A stretch of DNA of 64,000 bases from Ideonella alba (GCF_018069875.1 NZ_JAGQDF010000003.1:248001-312000), one strand, 5' to 3'; positions 1-8,264 are shown, counted from the stretch's first letter. The notes: generated by a model from the letters alone, not told the origin. Numbers and translations are program-made.

Positions 1-722
1 AGCAGGCGCCACAGGTCCCACAGGTCGTCGCGCCAGGTGTCGATCGTGAAGGTGGTGGAGCGAAACGCCCAGGACAGCGCCGCCATGCCGAAGTAGCCGT
101 ACACCAGCTCCGAGCGGCGCCGCCACCAGACGAACAGCGCCACCGAGCCGCCGGCCAGGCACAGCGCGATGGCGATCACCGGCATCGCCCGCGCCACGAA
201 GGAACGCCATTCGTAGGCCGTCTGCAGCGCCTGCACCGGCCCGATGCCCAGGCGCGGCAGGATGGTCTTGGGCGGGTAGTGCGCGGCCGAGGCGTGGATC
301 ATCAGCTCGTTGCGGCCGCTGCGCAGCAGCTGCGGCGGCAGCAGCAACAGGTGCGGCCGCTCCCAGCGCACGCGCAGGCCGGGGGCGGTGCGGTTGACCT
401 CGGCGATGTGGTGGCCGTTCAGCCAGATCGAGCCGCCGCCGTACAGGTAGGGCAGGTACAGCGCGTGCGACGGTGCGCGGTCGGCCACCGTGAACTCCAC
501 CCGGAACCACGCCGCCGGCGTTGCCCAATAGGCCGGCAGCGTATCGGTCTGCCAGCGGGCATCGTCGGCCGTGGGCCGGGTGTCGTCGGTGCTGAGCAGC
601 ACCTGCGCGGCGCGCAGCGTCTGCACGCCATCGTCGTCGGGCCCGGCCAGCGCCGGCGGCGCCCAGCCCAGCCACCATCCCCCGAGCAGGCACAGGCCCA
701 CCCACCGCATCAGGTACTGCAT
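1..722 (-). CDS. Membrane sensor protein, N-terminal part (7TM-DISM-like), runs off window
   Basis: Reading leftward from the ATG at 722, the frame stays open to the window edge, giving about 240 residues; the C-terminus is missing. It begins with a signal peptide (hydrophobic residues 5-25, likely cleavage after ALA). A beta-sandwich-like region follows (about 60-165) with the pattern WFRVEF...LYLPYLYGGGSIWLNG, as in extracellular sensor domains of the 7TMR-DISM type. The first membrane helices start near residue 186. Such proteins usually end in a histidine kinase, GGDEF or similar output domain, which would lie outside the window. The membrane-sensor call comes from the layout; the output activity is unknown. 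Confidence 0.6.
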   Translation of the reverse strand, partial: MQYLMRWVGLCLLGGWWLGWAPPALAGPDDDGVQTLRAAQVLLSTDDTRPTADDARWQTDTLPAYWATPAAWFRVEFTVADRAPSHALYLPYLYGGGSIWLNGHHIAEVNRTAPGLRVRWERPHLLLLPPQLLRSGRNELMIHASAAHYPPKTILPRLGIGPVQALQTAYEWRSFVARAMPVIAIALCLAGGSVALFVWWRRRSELVYGYFGMAALSWAFRSTTFTIDTWRDDLWDLWRL

Positions 723-925
723 CTTCTTGTACTCCCTTGGCGACGGGCCATCCCCAGCCCGCCGGCGCGCCGACCGCGCACGCGGATGATGGCGCGGAAC
801 GCCTGCCTGCGGAATGGGCCGAACGGCTGAGGGGCCCCGCCGCCTCCTCAATTCGGATGACGTGGTGAGCACCGCCGCCACCAACAATCGCTCGTCACTG
901 GTTCACCCTCTGCCGCCCCGCCGAC

Positions 926-1558
926 ATGCCCGCTGCCATTGCCGACCGACTGATCACCCGCGCCCGCTCTGCCCTGCTGCAGCCCACGCTGTACTTCCTG
1001 GGCCAGGGCGGCCACGACCCCGCCAGCCCCACGCCATCGGGCGAGGACCGCATTGACCTGGCGAAGGGCAAAGGCGAGCAGTACGACAAGGCCCGTGAGC
1101 TGGCCCACCAGCTGGGCATCGACCCCTGGACGCTGGGCCCGATGCCCGCCTGCGACTGCTCGGGCCTGGTGTGGTGGATCCTGGGCGAGCCGCGCGCCGA
1201 CCGCAACACCGACTGGATCCATCAGGATGCACGCGGTACACATGAGCGCATGCGCACCGTGAGCACCGGGCGCGATCTGGTGGGTCGCCCGGGGGACCTG
1301 CTGGTCTACGCGTCGAACCCCGGCGCCAGATACGGCCACGTGGCCTTGATCACCGAAGTCCTGGCCGGCCCCGGCCAGGACGGCCCGGCCACCCGGATGA
1401 TCCATTGCTCGGTGGACAACCACCGCCTGCCCGCGCCGCCTGGCGCGCGCGTGCACAGCGGCATCGCCGAGACCGACGTCGAGGTCTACCGCCGATTCCA
1501 TTCGGCGGCCCACCCCGAGTGGTCCAGCCTGGTGTGCCGGCCGTGGTTGCTGGACTGA
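926..1558 (+). CDS. NlpC/P60-like cysteine peptidase/amidase, no signal peptide
   Basis: A 210-residue protein. The motif ACDCSGLVWW (near residue 73) matches the catalytic-cysteine segment of NlpC/P60 enzymes, which cleave peptidoglycan stem peptides or related amide bonds. A later YGHVALI segment (near residue 137) fits the catalytic-histidine strand of the same fold, preceded by GRPGDLLVY, also typical. There is no signal peptide or membrane segment, so it is either cytoplasmic or exported by another route. The next gene starts 16 bases downstream on the same strand, suggesting a two-gene unit. Fold assignment is fairly sure; substrate and role are unknown. Confidence 0.65.
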   Translation: MPAAIADRLITRARSALLQPTLYFLGQGGHDPASPTPSGEDRIDLAKGKGEQYDKARELAHQLGIDPWTLGPMPACDCSGLVWWILGEPRADRNTDWIHQDARGTHERMRTVSTGRDLVGRPGDLLVYASNPGARYGHVALITEVLAGPGQDGPATRMIHCSVDNHRLPAPPGARVHSGIAETDVEVYRRFHSAAHPEWSSLVCRPWLLD

Positions 1559-1574
1559 ACGAGGAGACCTGTTG

Positions 1575-2225
1575 ATGAGCGACACCACCCTGCACGGCGC
1601 CGAGTACGCCGTCCGTTGGGACCCCGCACAGGGCGGTCCCACCGAACTGGCCGCCGTGGCCGAGGCGTTGGGTCTGAATCCGCGCAAGACACAGCAGGCG
1701 CGTGTGGGCTTTCTGCACCTGGTGCAGCCGACCGGCTTGCCGTCTGGCTACCGCCTGATCGGTCGTGAGCGCATCTTGGTGAAGGGAGGTCAGGAGACGC
1801 CCGAGGTGATGCTCAAGCTGCGCGGCCCCGACCCCTGGCCCGCCGCGGTGGCCCACTGGCCGCCCCGCCTGGCGCACCGCGCCGAGCTGAAGTTCGAGGT
1901 GGACGTCTCGTGGCTGGGCCATGCACCCAAGCGCGCCCTGTCGATGAGCCTGACGGTGGACGGTGCCCTGGCGGTGCAGGTGTTGCCGGCATCCTGGGTG
2001 GTGCAGACGCCGCCGGCGTACAGCCAGATGGTGCGGCACCGCCTCGACAATGACGTCACCGCCGAGCACTGGCAACTGCCCGATGGACGCTCAGTGTTCG
2101 AGGTGTCGATGGGCGGCACGGACGATGACCCGAGCCTCGCGCGTTTCGTCAGCCAAGTGGTGCAGCGCCTGAACGGCATCCAGCCGCTGCCCGGCGGCAT
2201 GACCGACCTGGCCGGCGACGGCTGA
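1575..2225 (+). CDS. Uncharacterised protein paired with the NlpC/P60-like enzyme
   Basis: A 216-residue soluble protein that I do not recognise. The ATG at 1575 is chosen because GAGGAG at 1561-1566 is a good ribosome binding site; a TTG one codon earlier is less likely. It has no signal peptide, membrane segment or metal motif. Alternating charged strands (for example VMLKLRG and AELKFEVDVSW) recall CYTH-type tunnel folds, but this is only an impression. It follows the NlpC/P60-like gene by 16 bases and probably shares its transcript, so it may be a chaperone, inhibitor or partner of that enzyme. It converges with the GFA-fold gene, whose stop lies at 2227. Confidence 0.6.
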   Translation: MSDTTLHGAEYAVRWDPAQGGPTELAAVAEALGLNPRKTQQARVGFLHLVQPTGLPSGYRLIGRERILVKGGQETPEVMLKLRGPDPWPAAVAHWPPRLAHRAELKFEVDVSWLGHAPKRALSMSLTVDGALAVQVLPASWVVQTPPAYSQMVRHRLDNDVTAEHWQLPDGRSVFEVSMGGTDDDPSLARFVSQVVQRLNGIQPLPGGMTDLAGDG

Positions 2226-2226
2226 C

Positions 2227-2574
2227 TCAGGGCATCGCCGCGCCCACCGCCTGGCGCACGGGCACGCCCGTGAGGTCGATGTCGTCCAGACAGTGCACGT
2301 TGATGCCCAGGAAGTCCGGCGTCACCCGCTTGCGGTGAAACGGATAGATGCCGCACACCCGGCAGAAGAAGTGCCGGGCGGTGCGGGTGTGGAACTGGTA
2401 TTCGGCCAGCGACTCGGCGCCGGCCAGCAGCCGCCATCGCGACTCATGCACCTTGACCATCAGCGCGTTGCGGCGCTTGCACATCGAGCAGTCGCACATC
2501 GTCAGCTCCGGCAGGTCGGTGTCGACCTCGAAGCGGATGGCACCGCAATGGCAGCTGCCGCGGTAGGTGCGCAG
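2227..2574 (-). CDS. GFA/CENP-V-fold zinc protein, non-ATG start or damaged start
   Basis: Small member of the GFA family (glutathione-dependent formaldehyde-activating enzyme fold), which binds zinc through several cysteines. The first in-frame ATG is at 2499, but the frame is open upstream and encodes RGSCHCGAIRFEVDTD, the first and obligatory zinc motif of the family. The next motifs, CDCSMCKRR and FFCRVCG, follow. The true protein must therefore begin upstream of 2499. The best start in the open stretch is a CTG at 2574, and an in-frame TGA lies about 30 bases further out. So this is either a rare CTG start, a start disturbed by a recent mutation, or a sequencing error. The exact reaction is unknown, as for most GFA proteins. 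Confidence 0.65.
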   Translation of the reverse strand: MRTYRGSCHCGAIRFEVDTDLPELTMCDCSMCKRRNALMVKVHESRWRLLAGAESLAEYQFHTRTARHFFCRVCGIYPFHRKRVTPDFLGINVHCLDDIDLTGVPVRQAVGAAMP

Positions 2575-2615
2575 CGGATGGGTCTTGGGCCGGTCAGCGG
2601 GCGGCCGTCACGGAC

Positions 2616-2852
2616 TCAGCCGTTGTTGCGCGGCGCCAGGTGCCGGAAGGTGATGCGGCCCTTGTTCAGGTCGTAGGGCGACAGCTCCAGCGACACGGTG
2701 TCGCCGGCCAGAACGCGGATGCTGTGCTTGCGCATCTTGCCGCCGGCGTAGGCGATCAGCTGATGGCCGTTGTCCAGCGTCACGCGAAAGCGCGAGTCGG
2801 GCAGGACTTCGTCGACCTTGCCACGCATTTCAATCAGTTCTTCCTTGGCCAT
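2616..2852 (-). CDS. infA: Translation initiation factor IF-1
   Basis: A 78-residue protein beginning [21 protein letters not shown], the characteristic IF-1 sequence, with the OB-fold core including [16 protein letters not shown] and [16 protein letters not shown]-1 binds the ribosomal A site and helps IF-2 and IF-3 during initiation. It carries a short extension (HLAPRNNG) beyond the usual 72-residue form, as in the second infA copy found in many Burkholderiales, so another infA may exist in the ribosomal protein operon. Start chosen at the ATG at 2852 with GGAAG just upstream. A small conserved gene lies upstream on the same strand. Confidence 0.95.
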   Translation of the reverse strand: MAKEELIEMRGKVDEVLPDSRFRVTLDNGHQLIAYAGGKMRKHSIRVLAGDTVSLELSPYDLNKGRITFRHLAPRNNG

Positions 2853-2883
2853 GTGGGGCTTCCTTGGTTGCGGTGTGAGGGGG

Positions 2884-3111
2884 TCAGGCGGGCAGGGCGG
2901 GCAGGGCGAGGTACTCGCGGCCCTGGGCCAGCGCATAGCGCTGGGCGGCGCGCCGGGACGGGAACAGGGGGATGAAGCGGAACACCCGGTCGTGGGTGCC
3001 CGAGCCGCTGCCGCTGCGGATGGACAGCGAGGCGGCGAACTGGCCGCAATCGGTGCGGCGGGTGACGGTGGACAGCAGGAAGCGACCCACCGAAAGAGAC
3101 TGGAGAGACAT
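2884..3111 (-). CDS. Small conserved protein upstream of infA
   Basis: A 75-residue protein, [19 protein letters not shown]..., with an [17 protein letters not shown] segment and a C-terminal stretch ([14 protein letters not shown]) resembling a short amphipathic helix. I recall similar small hypothetical proteins in other Burkholderiales, but no function is known to me. It lies 31 bases upstream of infA on the same strand and could be co-transcribed with it. GGAG sequence a few bases upstream of the ATG (CTCTCCAG region at 3112-3118 read on the minus strand) may serve as ribosome binding site. Confidence 0.55.
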   Translation of the reverse strand: MSLQSLSVGRFLLSTVTRRTDCGQFAASLSIRSGSGSGTHDRVFRFIPLFPSRRAAQRYALAQGREYLALPALPA

Positions 3112-3514
3112 GTCTTGTGATTATCGTGACTGGACAGGCGGTGCGTACTGCGCGCGGCGGCCTGCCGTGGTTCGCCGGGGCTCCAGGCCACCCGTTTTCT
3201 AGGGGGCTGGCGGCGGGTGTTCAGTTCAGGACCCTGCTGTCACGAAGGACGCTGCAGTGAGCGCCCGACAGGGTCGATGAGCCAGACGTGCTTGCCTGGT
3301 GGTGCAGGGGGCCGGGATGGCGCCAGGGCCTGCGGGGCGGCGCGCTGTTGCAGTGATGCACTGCAGTGCGCGGGCCTCAGGGTGCTGCTCAGGAAAGCGA
3401 AAGCGCAGCGACCACCCGGTATTGTAGCAAAGGCGCCTCAGGCGAGTGCGAACGGACGAGGACCTGGGCTGCAGGGGGTCGTTGGGGGACGTTCGGGCGG
3501 GTGCGGTGCGGGAC
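3112..3514. other. Gene-free stretch of about 400 bases
   Basis: No convincing coding frame. On the minus strand TACAAT at 3426-3421 could be a -10 element for a transcript reading toward the small gene and infA, but no good -35 accompanies it. A short palindrome GCACTGCAGTGC lies near 3356-3368. I see no known structured RNA. Nothing else can be supported. Confidence 0.3.
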
Positions 3515-3748
3515 TCAGTCGCCGCCGCCGCCACCATCGCCGCCCGAATCGCCACCGGCATCGCCGCCGGTGTCACCACCCGCGTCGCCTTCCGGCGCGT
3601 CGCGGTCATCGCCCAGCACCTCGGCGCCAGCGGCACCGGCCGTGCCCTCGGTCCCGCGGGACGCCTTGCGCTGGGCCTTGTCTTCCTTCTTCTGCTTCTT
3701 GGCCAGCTCGCGTTGGCGCTTCTCGAACGAGTAGTTGGGCTTGGCCAT
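3515..3748 (-). CDS. Small basic protein with GGD-repeat tail
   Basis: A 77-residue protein. The first 30 residues are highly charged and helical (MAKPNYSFEKRQRELAKKQKK), a pattern I recall from conserved small proteins of Burkholderiales. The C-terminal third is a low-complexity run of GGD and GGDx units that is acidic and glycine-rich. The ATG at 3748 is preferred over upstream starts because it begins the conserved-looking MAKPNYSFEKR segment. Function unknown; a nucleic-acid-binding or disordered linker role is possible but unproven. It is divergent from the NERD helicase gene at 3870. Confidence 0.55.
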   Translation of the reverse strand: MAKPNYSFEKRQRELAKKQKKEDKAQRKASRGTEGTAGAAGAEVLGDDRDAPEGDAGGDTGGDAGGDSGGDGGGGGD

Positions 3749-3869
3749 CGGGCGGCTCCAGGGTTTTGTGCGGTTGCGCCCACCATAACCGATTGCCGAC
3801 CCCATCGCCCCCATCCAGCGGTGGCTGTGTGAGAGGAAAATCGCTTTCGGCTTACCGACCGCTTGACCC

Positions 3870-5699
3870 ATGGCCACCGTCATCCCCGCCCTCAGCACCT
3901 GCGTCTCACGCATGACGGCCGGCGAGCGTCGCACCGCCGAGCGGCTGGAGGCCAAGCTGGACGGGGACTACCTGGCCTGGTACGACGTGCCCGTGGGCCC
4001 GCGCCACGCCCACCCCGATTTCGTGGTGCTGCACCCGCGCCGCGGCCTGCTCATCCTGGAGGTCAAGGACTGGCGGCTGGAGACCATCGTCAGTGCCAGC
4101 AAGCAGACCTGGGAGATCCTGGTCCACGGTGCGCCCAAGAGCGTGCCCAACCCCATCGAGCAGGCGCGCCACTACGCGCATCAGGTGGCCGACGCGCTGG
4201 CCCGCGATGCGCGCCTGACCCGCCCCGATGGCTCGTTGGCCTTTCCGTGGAGCTACGGCGCCATCTTCACCCACATCACCCGCAAGCAGTTCATGGCCGC
4301 CGAGCTGAACCGCGCCATCGAGCCCCACCGGGTGATCTGCAGCGACGAGATGACCGCCGCGGTGGAGCCCGAAGAGTTCCAAAGCGCGCTGTGGGGCATG
4401 TTTCCCATCCTGATGCGTGGCGCCCTGTCCCTGCCGCAGATCGACCGCGTGCGCTGGATCCTGTTCCCAGAGGTGCGCGTCAACCCGCAGCTGGCGTTGT
4501 TCGACACGCCGGTCGACGCGCCCGAAGAACTGCCCGACATCATGCGCGTGATGGACCTGCAGCAGGAGCAACTGGCGCGCAGCCTGGGCGACGGCCACCG
4601 CGTGATCCATGGCGTGGCCGGCTCGGGCAAGACCATGATTCTGAGCTACCGCGCCGAGCACCTGGCCCGCGCGGCCGCTGGCGCCAAGCCCATCCTGGTG
4701 CTCTGCTACAACCAGCCGCTGGCCGTGAAGCTGGAGGCGCTGATGCAGGCCAAGGGCCTGGCTGAGCAGGTGCACGTGCGCAACTTCCACCGCTGGTGTC
4801 GACAGCAGTTGGTGGCCTTTGGTCAGTCGTTGCCACCGCAAGGTCCCGAGCTGTTCGAGCAGATGGTGCAGGGCGTGATCCGCGGCGTGGACCGCGGCCA
4901 GATCCCCTCGGGCCAGTACCTGGCGGTGATGATCGACGAGGGGCACGACTTCCAACCCGAGTGGCTCAAGCTGGCCGCGCAGATGGTGGACCCCGCCACC
5001 AACAGCCTGCTGGTGCTGTACGACGACGCGCAGAGCATCTACCAGCGCCGCCGCGCGCGCCAGTTCAGCTTCAAGAGCCTGGGCATCCAGGCCCAGGGCC
5101 GCACCACCATCCTGAAGATCAACTACCGCAACACGCGGCAGATCCTGCAGACCGCCAGCCTGGTGGCTCAGGACCTGCTGCAGGCCGAAGACTGCGGCGA
5201 CGACGGCGTGCCGCTGCTGCACCCCGTCAGCTGCGGCCGCGAAGGCCCCGAGCCAATGATCATCCGCCTGCCCAGCCTGCGCGACGAGGCCCTGAAACTG
5301 GCCGAACTGCTCAGCGCCGCCCACCAGGAAGGCCACGCCTGGGGCGACATGGCCATCCTGTGCCGCCACCACGCCCAGATGGAGCGCTGCGCCGCCGTGC
5401 TGCGCCACCGCCGCCTGCCGCACGAGGTGCGCCAGGGCAGCGGCAGCTTCCACCCGCTGGCCGACACCATCAAGTTGCTGACCATGCACGCCAGCAAGGG
5501 CCTGGAGTTCCCGGTGGTGGCCCTGTGCGGCGCCGGCCAGATGCCCGAGCCCGGCCAGGACGAGGCCGAGGAAGCGCGCCTGTTCTACGTGGCCGCCACG
5601 CGGGCGACGCAGCGCCTGATCGTGCCGCTGAGCGGCGCGGGGGCCTTCGGGGGGCGGCTGGAGGCGGCGCGGGCGCATGCACCTGCCGGCGGCAGGTAG
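3870..5699 (+). CDS. NERD-domain UvrD/Rep-type DNA helicase
   Basis: A 609-residue fusion. Residues about 15-120 form a NERD nuclease-related domain, with HPDFVVLHPRRGLLILEVKDW giving the D...ExK pattern of PD-(D/E)XK nucleases. A superfamily 1 helicase follows: Walker A GVAGSGKT near 248, motif II IDEGHDF near 355, KINYRNTRQI near 415, and the C-terminal HASKGLEFPVVAL near 540 followed by RLFYVAATRAT. Known relatives are SF1 ATPases linked to DNA repair or phage defence; several sit in defence islands. Motif II reads DEGH rather than DEAQ, which is not unusual in this family. It could act as a stand-alone nuclease-helicase. The neighbouring genes give no partner. Confidence 0.85.
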   Translation: MATVIPALSTCVSRMTAGERRTAERLEAKLDGDYLAWYDVPVGPRHAHPDFVVLHPRRGLLILEVKDWRLETIVSASKQTWEILVHGAPKSVPNPIEQARHYAHQVADALARDARLTRPDGSLAFPWSYGAIFTHITRKQFMAAELNRAIEPHRVICSDEMTAAVEPEEFQSALWGMFPILMRGALSLPQIDRVRWILFPEVRVNPQLALFDTPVDAPEELPDIMRVMDLQQEQLARSLGDGHRVIHGVAGSGKTMILSYRAEHLARAAAGAKPILVLCYNQPLAVKLEALMQAKGLAEQVHVRNFHRWCRQQLVAFGQSLPPQGPELFEQMVQGVIRGVDRGQIPSGQYLAVMIDEGHDFQPEWLKLAAQMVDPATNSLLVLYDDAQSIYQRRRARQFSFKSLGIQAQGRTTILKINYRNTRQILQTASLVAQDLLQAEDCGDDGVPLLHPVSCGREGPEPMIIRLPSLRDEALKLAELLSAAHQEGHAWGDMAILCRHHAQMERCAAVLRHRRLPHEVRQGSGSFHPLADTIKLLTMHASKGLEFPVVALCGAGQMPEPGQDEAEEARLFYVAATRATQRLIVPLSGAGAFGGRLEAARAHAPAGGR

Positions 5700-5771
5700 A
5701 TCCCCATGCCCGTACGATGGCATCGGTCCTGTTGACAGGGTTGCCACGTTCAGCCTCAGGGAGGTGGTCTG

Positions 5772-6008
5772 ATGGATGCGCCGTTTCATCGCTTCGGCGA
5801 GCTGTTTGCCCAGCTGGGGCTGTCCAGCGACAACGCCGCGATCGCGCGGTTCATCCGCCAGCATTCGCCGCTGGACGGCGGCCTGAGGCTGGAGGAGGCG
5901 CCCTTCTGGACGCCGGAGCAGGCGCGCTTCCTGCGCGACGCGGTGTGCGAGGACTCGGACTGGGCCGAGATCACCGACCAGCTCAATGCCGCGCTGAGGC
6001 AGACCTGA
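5772..6008 (+). CDS. DUF2789 family protein
   Basis: A 78-residue acidic protein, MDAPFHRFGELFAQLGLSSD..., with the ending FWTPEQARFLRDAV and DWAEITDQLNAALRQ. This matches the small DUF2789 family found across beta- and gammaproteobacteria, whose function is unknown. The start is supported by GGGAGG about 9 bases upstream. It has no membrane segment. It lies between the helicase and the M14-type peptidase and may be an independent gene. Confidence 0.8.
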   Translation: MDAPFHRFGELFAQLGLSSDNAAIARFIRQHSPLDGGLRLEEAPFWTPEQARFLRDAVCEDSDWAEITDQLNAALRQT

Positions 6009-6103
6009 GCGCAGACGGCCGGGCCACGGCCCGGGCGGAGACCGGGCTGGCCAGCCCCCCGCGCCACAATGCTCCGCACCATGCGCGCCTTCCGGAGTGA
6101 GCT

Positions 6104-7033
6104 GTGAACCCGACCTTGCCCTACCCCATCGGCACCCCCGGCACCCCCTGGGGCCCTGCCGAGCGCGCCGCCTGGCTGGCGCGCCAGCCGCTGCGCCGCA
6201 GCTACGCCGACGAGGTGCTAGCCCCGCTGCAGGCCCACCTGCCGCCCGAGGGTGAACTGCTGGACTGCGGCACGCTGGACCACAGCGCGCTGGGCCTGCC
6301 GCGCTACGCGCTGCGCGCCGTGCGCAGCAAAGCCTGGCGCGACGACCGCCCCACCGTGCTGGTCACCGGCGGCGTGCACGGCTACGAGACCAGCGGCGTG
6401 CAAGGCGCACTGCGCTGGCTGGCGCAGGACTTTGCGCGCCACGCCGCGCGGGTCAACATCCTGCTGCTGCCCTGCATCAGCCCCTGGGGCTACGAGACCA
6501 TCAACCGCTGGAACCCCGCCGCGCTGGACCCCAACCGCCACTTCCGCCGCGACAGCCCCGTCCCCGAAGCCGCCTGGGCCCTGGCCTGCGTGGCCCGCCA
6601 CGCCCCGCGCGTGGACCTGCACATCGACCTGCACGAAACCACCGACACCGACAACAGCGAATTCGAACCCGCCAAGGCCGCCCGCGACGGCAAGCAACCC
6701 GACCTCCACCCCATCCCCGACGGCTTCTACCTGGTGGCCGACACCGACCGGCCCGAGCTGGACTTCCAGGAAGCCGTGATCAGCGCCGTGCGCCACGTCA
6801 CCCACATCGCCGAGCCCGACGACAGCGGCCGGCTCATAGGCTCACCCATGCTGCGGCCCGGCGTGATCGCCTATGCCAAGCGGGCACTGGGGCTGTGCGG
6901 GGGGATGACGGGGGCGCGGTTCGTGACCACCACCGAGGTGTATCCGGACAGTGCGCGCACGAGCGTGGCGGAGTGCAATGAGGCGCAGAGGGTGGCGGTG
7001 AATGCGGCGGTGGGGGTGTTGGTGGGGGTGTGA
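6104..7033 (+). CDS. M14-type zinc metallocarboxypeptidase / deacylase-like protein
   Basis: A 309-residue soluble protein with the zinc motif GGVHGYETSG (HxxE near 88-91), a conserved DPNRHF segment (near 145), and the second zinc histidine in VDLHIDLHETTD (near 175). These are marks of the M14 peptidase superfamily, in the branch that includes succinylglutamate desuccinylase and aspartoacylase-like enzymes. A glutamate in TTTEVYP (near 280) is a plausible catalytic base. Translation starts at GTG 6104. There is no signal peptide, so a cytoplasmic peptide or acyl-amino-acid substrate is likely; which one is unknown. It converges with the Fic gene. Confidence 0.75.
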   Translation: MNPTLPYPIGTPGTPWGPAERAAWLARQPLRRSYADEVLAPLQAHLPPEGELLDCGTLDHSALGLPRYALRAVRSKAWRDDRPTVLVTGGVHGYETSGVQGALRWLAQDFARHAARVNILLLPCISPWGYETINRWNPAALDPNRHFRRDSPVPEAAWALACVARHAPRVDLHIDLHETTDTDNSEFEPAKAARDGKQPDLHPIPDGFYLVADTDRPELDFQEAVISAVRHVTHIAEPDDSGRLIGSPMLRPGVIAYAKRALGLCGGMTGARFVTTTEVYPDSARTSVAECNEAQRVAVNAAVGVLVGV

Positions 7034-7038
7034 CGGCC

Positions 7039-7058
7039 GGGCGCCGATTGGCGCGCCC
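7039..7058. terminator. Possible stem-loop between convergent genes
   Basis: GGGCGC at 7039-7044 pairs with GCGCCC at 7053-7058 around an 8-base loop. It lies just past the stop of the M14-type peptidase and before the stop of the Fic gene. There is no clear U-tract, so terminator function is uncertain. Confidence 0.3.
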
Positions 7059-7066
7059 AGCGCCGT

Positions 7067-8221
7067 TCAGTCGCGCTTGAGCAGCTCGATGAACGCCGGG
7101 TTGAGGAAGATCTTCTCCCGGCCCACCTTGTGCTCGCGCAGGATGCCGATCGCCGCCAGCTCCTTGAGATAGGTGCTGGCGGTCTGGCGCTTGGCCAGCC
7201 CCGCCTCCACGACGTGTGCGATCCGGCAGTACGGCCGCACGAACACCAGTTCGGCCAGCTCGCGGGAGTAGATCTTGCCGGCATCACGTCGCATCCGTTC
7301 CGTGGTCTCCTCCAGGAGACCGCGCACGGCGATGATCTTGTGCATCGTCCAGCGGGCCGTCTCGGTTACACCGGTGAGCATGTAGAGCAACCAGGGCTCC
7401 CACACGCCCGTCTCGGTGATCGACTGCAGGCCGCTGTAGTAGTCGGCCTTGTGGCGCAGGATGTGGCGGCTGAGATAGAGGACCGGGATATCGAGCAGGC
7501 CCTGCTCGACCAGGTAGAGCAGGTTCAGGACACGCCCGGTGCGGCCGTTGCCGTCGGTGAATGGGTGGATGGCCTCGAACTGGTAGTGGCCCGCCGCCAT
7601 GCGCACCAGGGGGTCGATATCCGCGGTGCCCGGCAAAGTGCCGTGCATCCATTGCTCCCAGTTGGCCAGCTTCTCGCGCAGCAGCCCCTCGCCCTCGGGG
7701 GGCGTGTAGATGACCTGCCGGGTGCGGTCGTTGCTGAGGGTGGTGCCGGGCGTCTTGCGGATGTCCATGTCGACGCCCTTGATCGCGCGACAGATCTGCA
7801 CGGCGGTGTTCGTCGACAGTGGACGCGTCTTGAGCGCCTGGTAGCCCTCCCACAGCGCGGTGCGGTAGCGCAGTGCCTCCTTGGTGGCCGGATCTGCCTC
7901 ACCTTCGCTGACGCCATCGAAGAGGAACATCTGATCCGTGGTGGTCACGATGTTCTCGATCTCGCTGCTGGCCTGGGCTTCGAGCAGCGGGATGGAGTTG
8001 ATGAGCACGCCTTGGTTCGGGATCAGCTGCCCGGCGGCCTTCAACTCGCCGACGGCAGCGCGCGCCGAGATGCATGCCTTGAGGACGGCCCGAGACTCCA
8101 CATCGACCATCGGCGGCAGCGCGGGTAGGTCGTTGTAGGGCTTGGAGGGATCGAATGCCATATGTCGATGGAAGGCCCTGAAATCGACCTGTGTCTCCGG
8201 ACGTGTTCGTCCGATCGACAT
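7067..8221 (-). CDS. Fic family AMP-transferase-like protein with C-terminal winged helix
   Basis: A 384-residue protein. The Fic active site HPFTDGNGRTGR is at residues 219-230, with histidine, acidic residue and both arginines intact, so nucleotide transfer to a target protein is likely. The N-terminal SSEIEN at 85-90 fits the (S/T)xxxE(G/N) inhibitory helix, here in cis and N-terminal (class II). The last 60 residues look like a winged helix (AKRQTASTYLKELAAIGILREHKVGREKIF), so the protein may bind DNA, perhaps its own repeat-rich promoter. It is divergent from a second Fic gene. The target of modification is unknown. Confidence 0.88.
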   Translation of the reverse strand: MSIGRTRPETQVDFRAFHRHMAFDPSKPYNDLPALPPMVDVESRAVLKACISARAAVGELKAAGQLIPNQGVLINSIPLLEAQASSEIENIVTTTDQMFLFDGVSEGEADPATKEALRYRTALWEGYQALKTRPLSTNTAVQICRAIKGVDMDIRKTPGTTLSNDRTRQVIYTPPEGEGLLREKLANWEQWMHGTLPGTADIDPLVRMAAGHYQFEAIHPFTDGNGRTGRVLNLLYLVEQGLLDIPVLYLSRHILRHKADYYSGLQSITETGVWEPWLLYMLTGVTETARWTMHKIIAVRGLLEETTERMRRDAGKIYSRELAELVFVRPYCRIAHVVEAGLAKRQTASTYLKELAAIGILREHKVGREKIFLNPAFIELLKRD

Positions 8222-8264
8222 GATGCCAGAACATGTCGAAATTCATCCAATTTTTCGACATGAT
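8215..8264. promoter_or_regulatory. Inverted and direct TCGACATG repeats at the Fic promoter
   Basis: CATGTCGAAA at 8232-8241 and TTTCGACATG at 8253-8262 form a perfect 10-base inverted repeat with an 11-base spacer. The right-hand copy continues as TCGACATGAT (8255-8264), and the same 10 bases occur at 8215-8224, overlapping the start codon of the Fic gene, exactly 40 bases away. This looks like a multi-site operator controlling the leftward Fic gene, probably bound by a winged-helix protein such as its own product. Confidence 0.6.

Noticed and set aside
3112-3514. Possible structured RNA upstream of the small gene and infA
   Set aside because: A short palindrome and a weak promoter were seen, but no match to a known RNA and no paired conserved stem could be supported.
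3520-3610. Tandem GGC-rich repeats as CRISPR or other repeat array
   Set aside because: The periodicity is explained by the GGD repeats in the encoded protein tail; no spacers are present.
7067-8221. Fic gene as half of a classic FicT/FicA toxin-antitoxin pair
   Set aside because: No small antitoxin gene adjoins it. The inhibitory motif is within the Fic protein itself.
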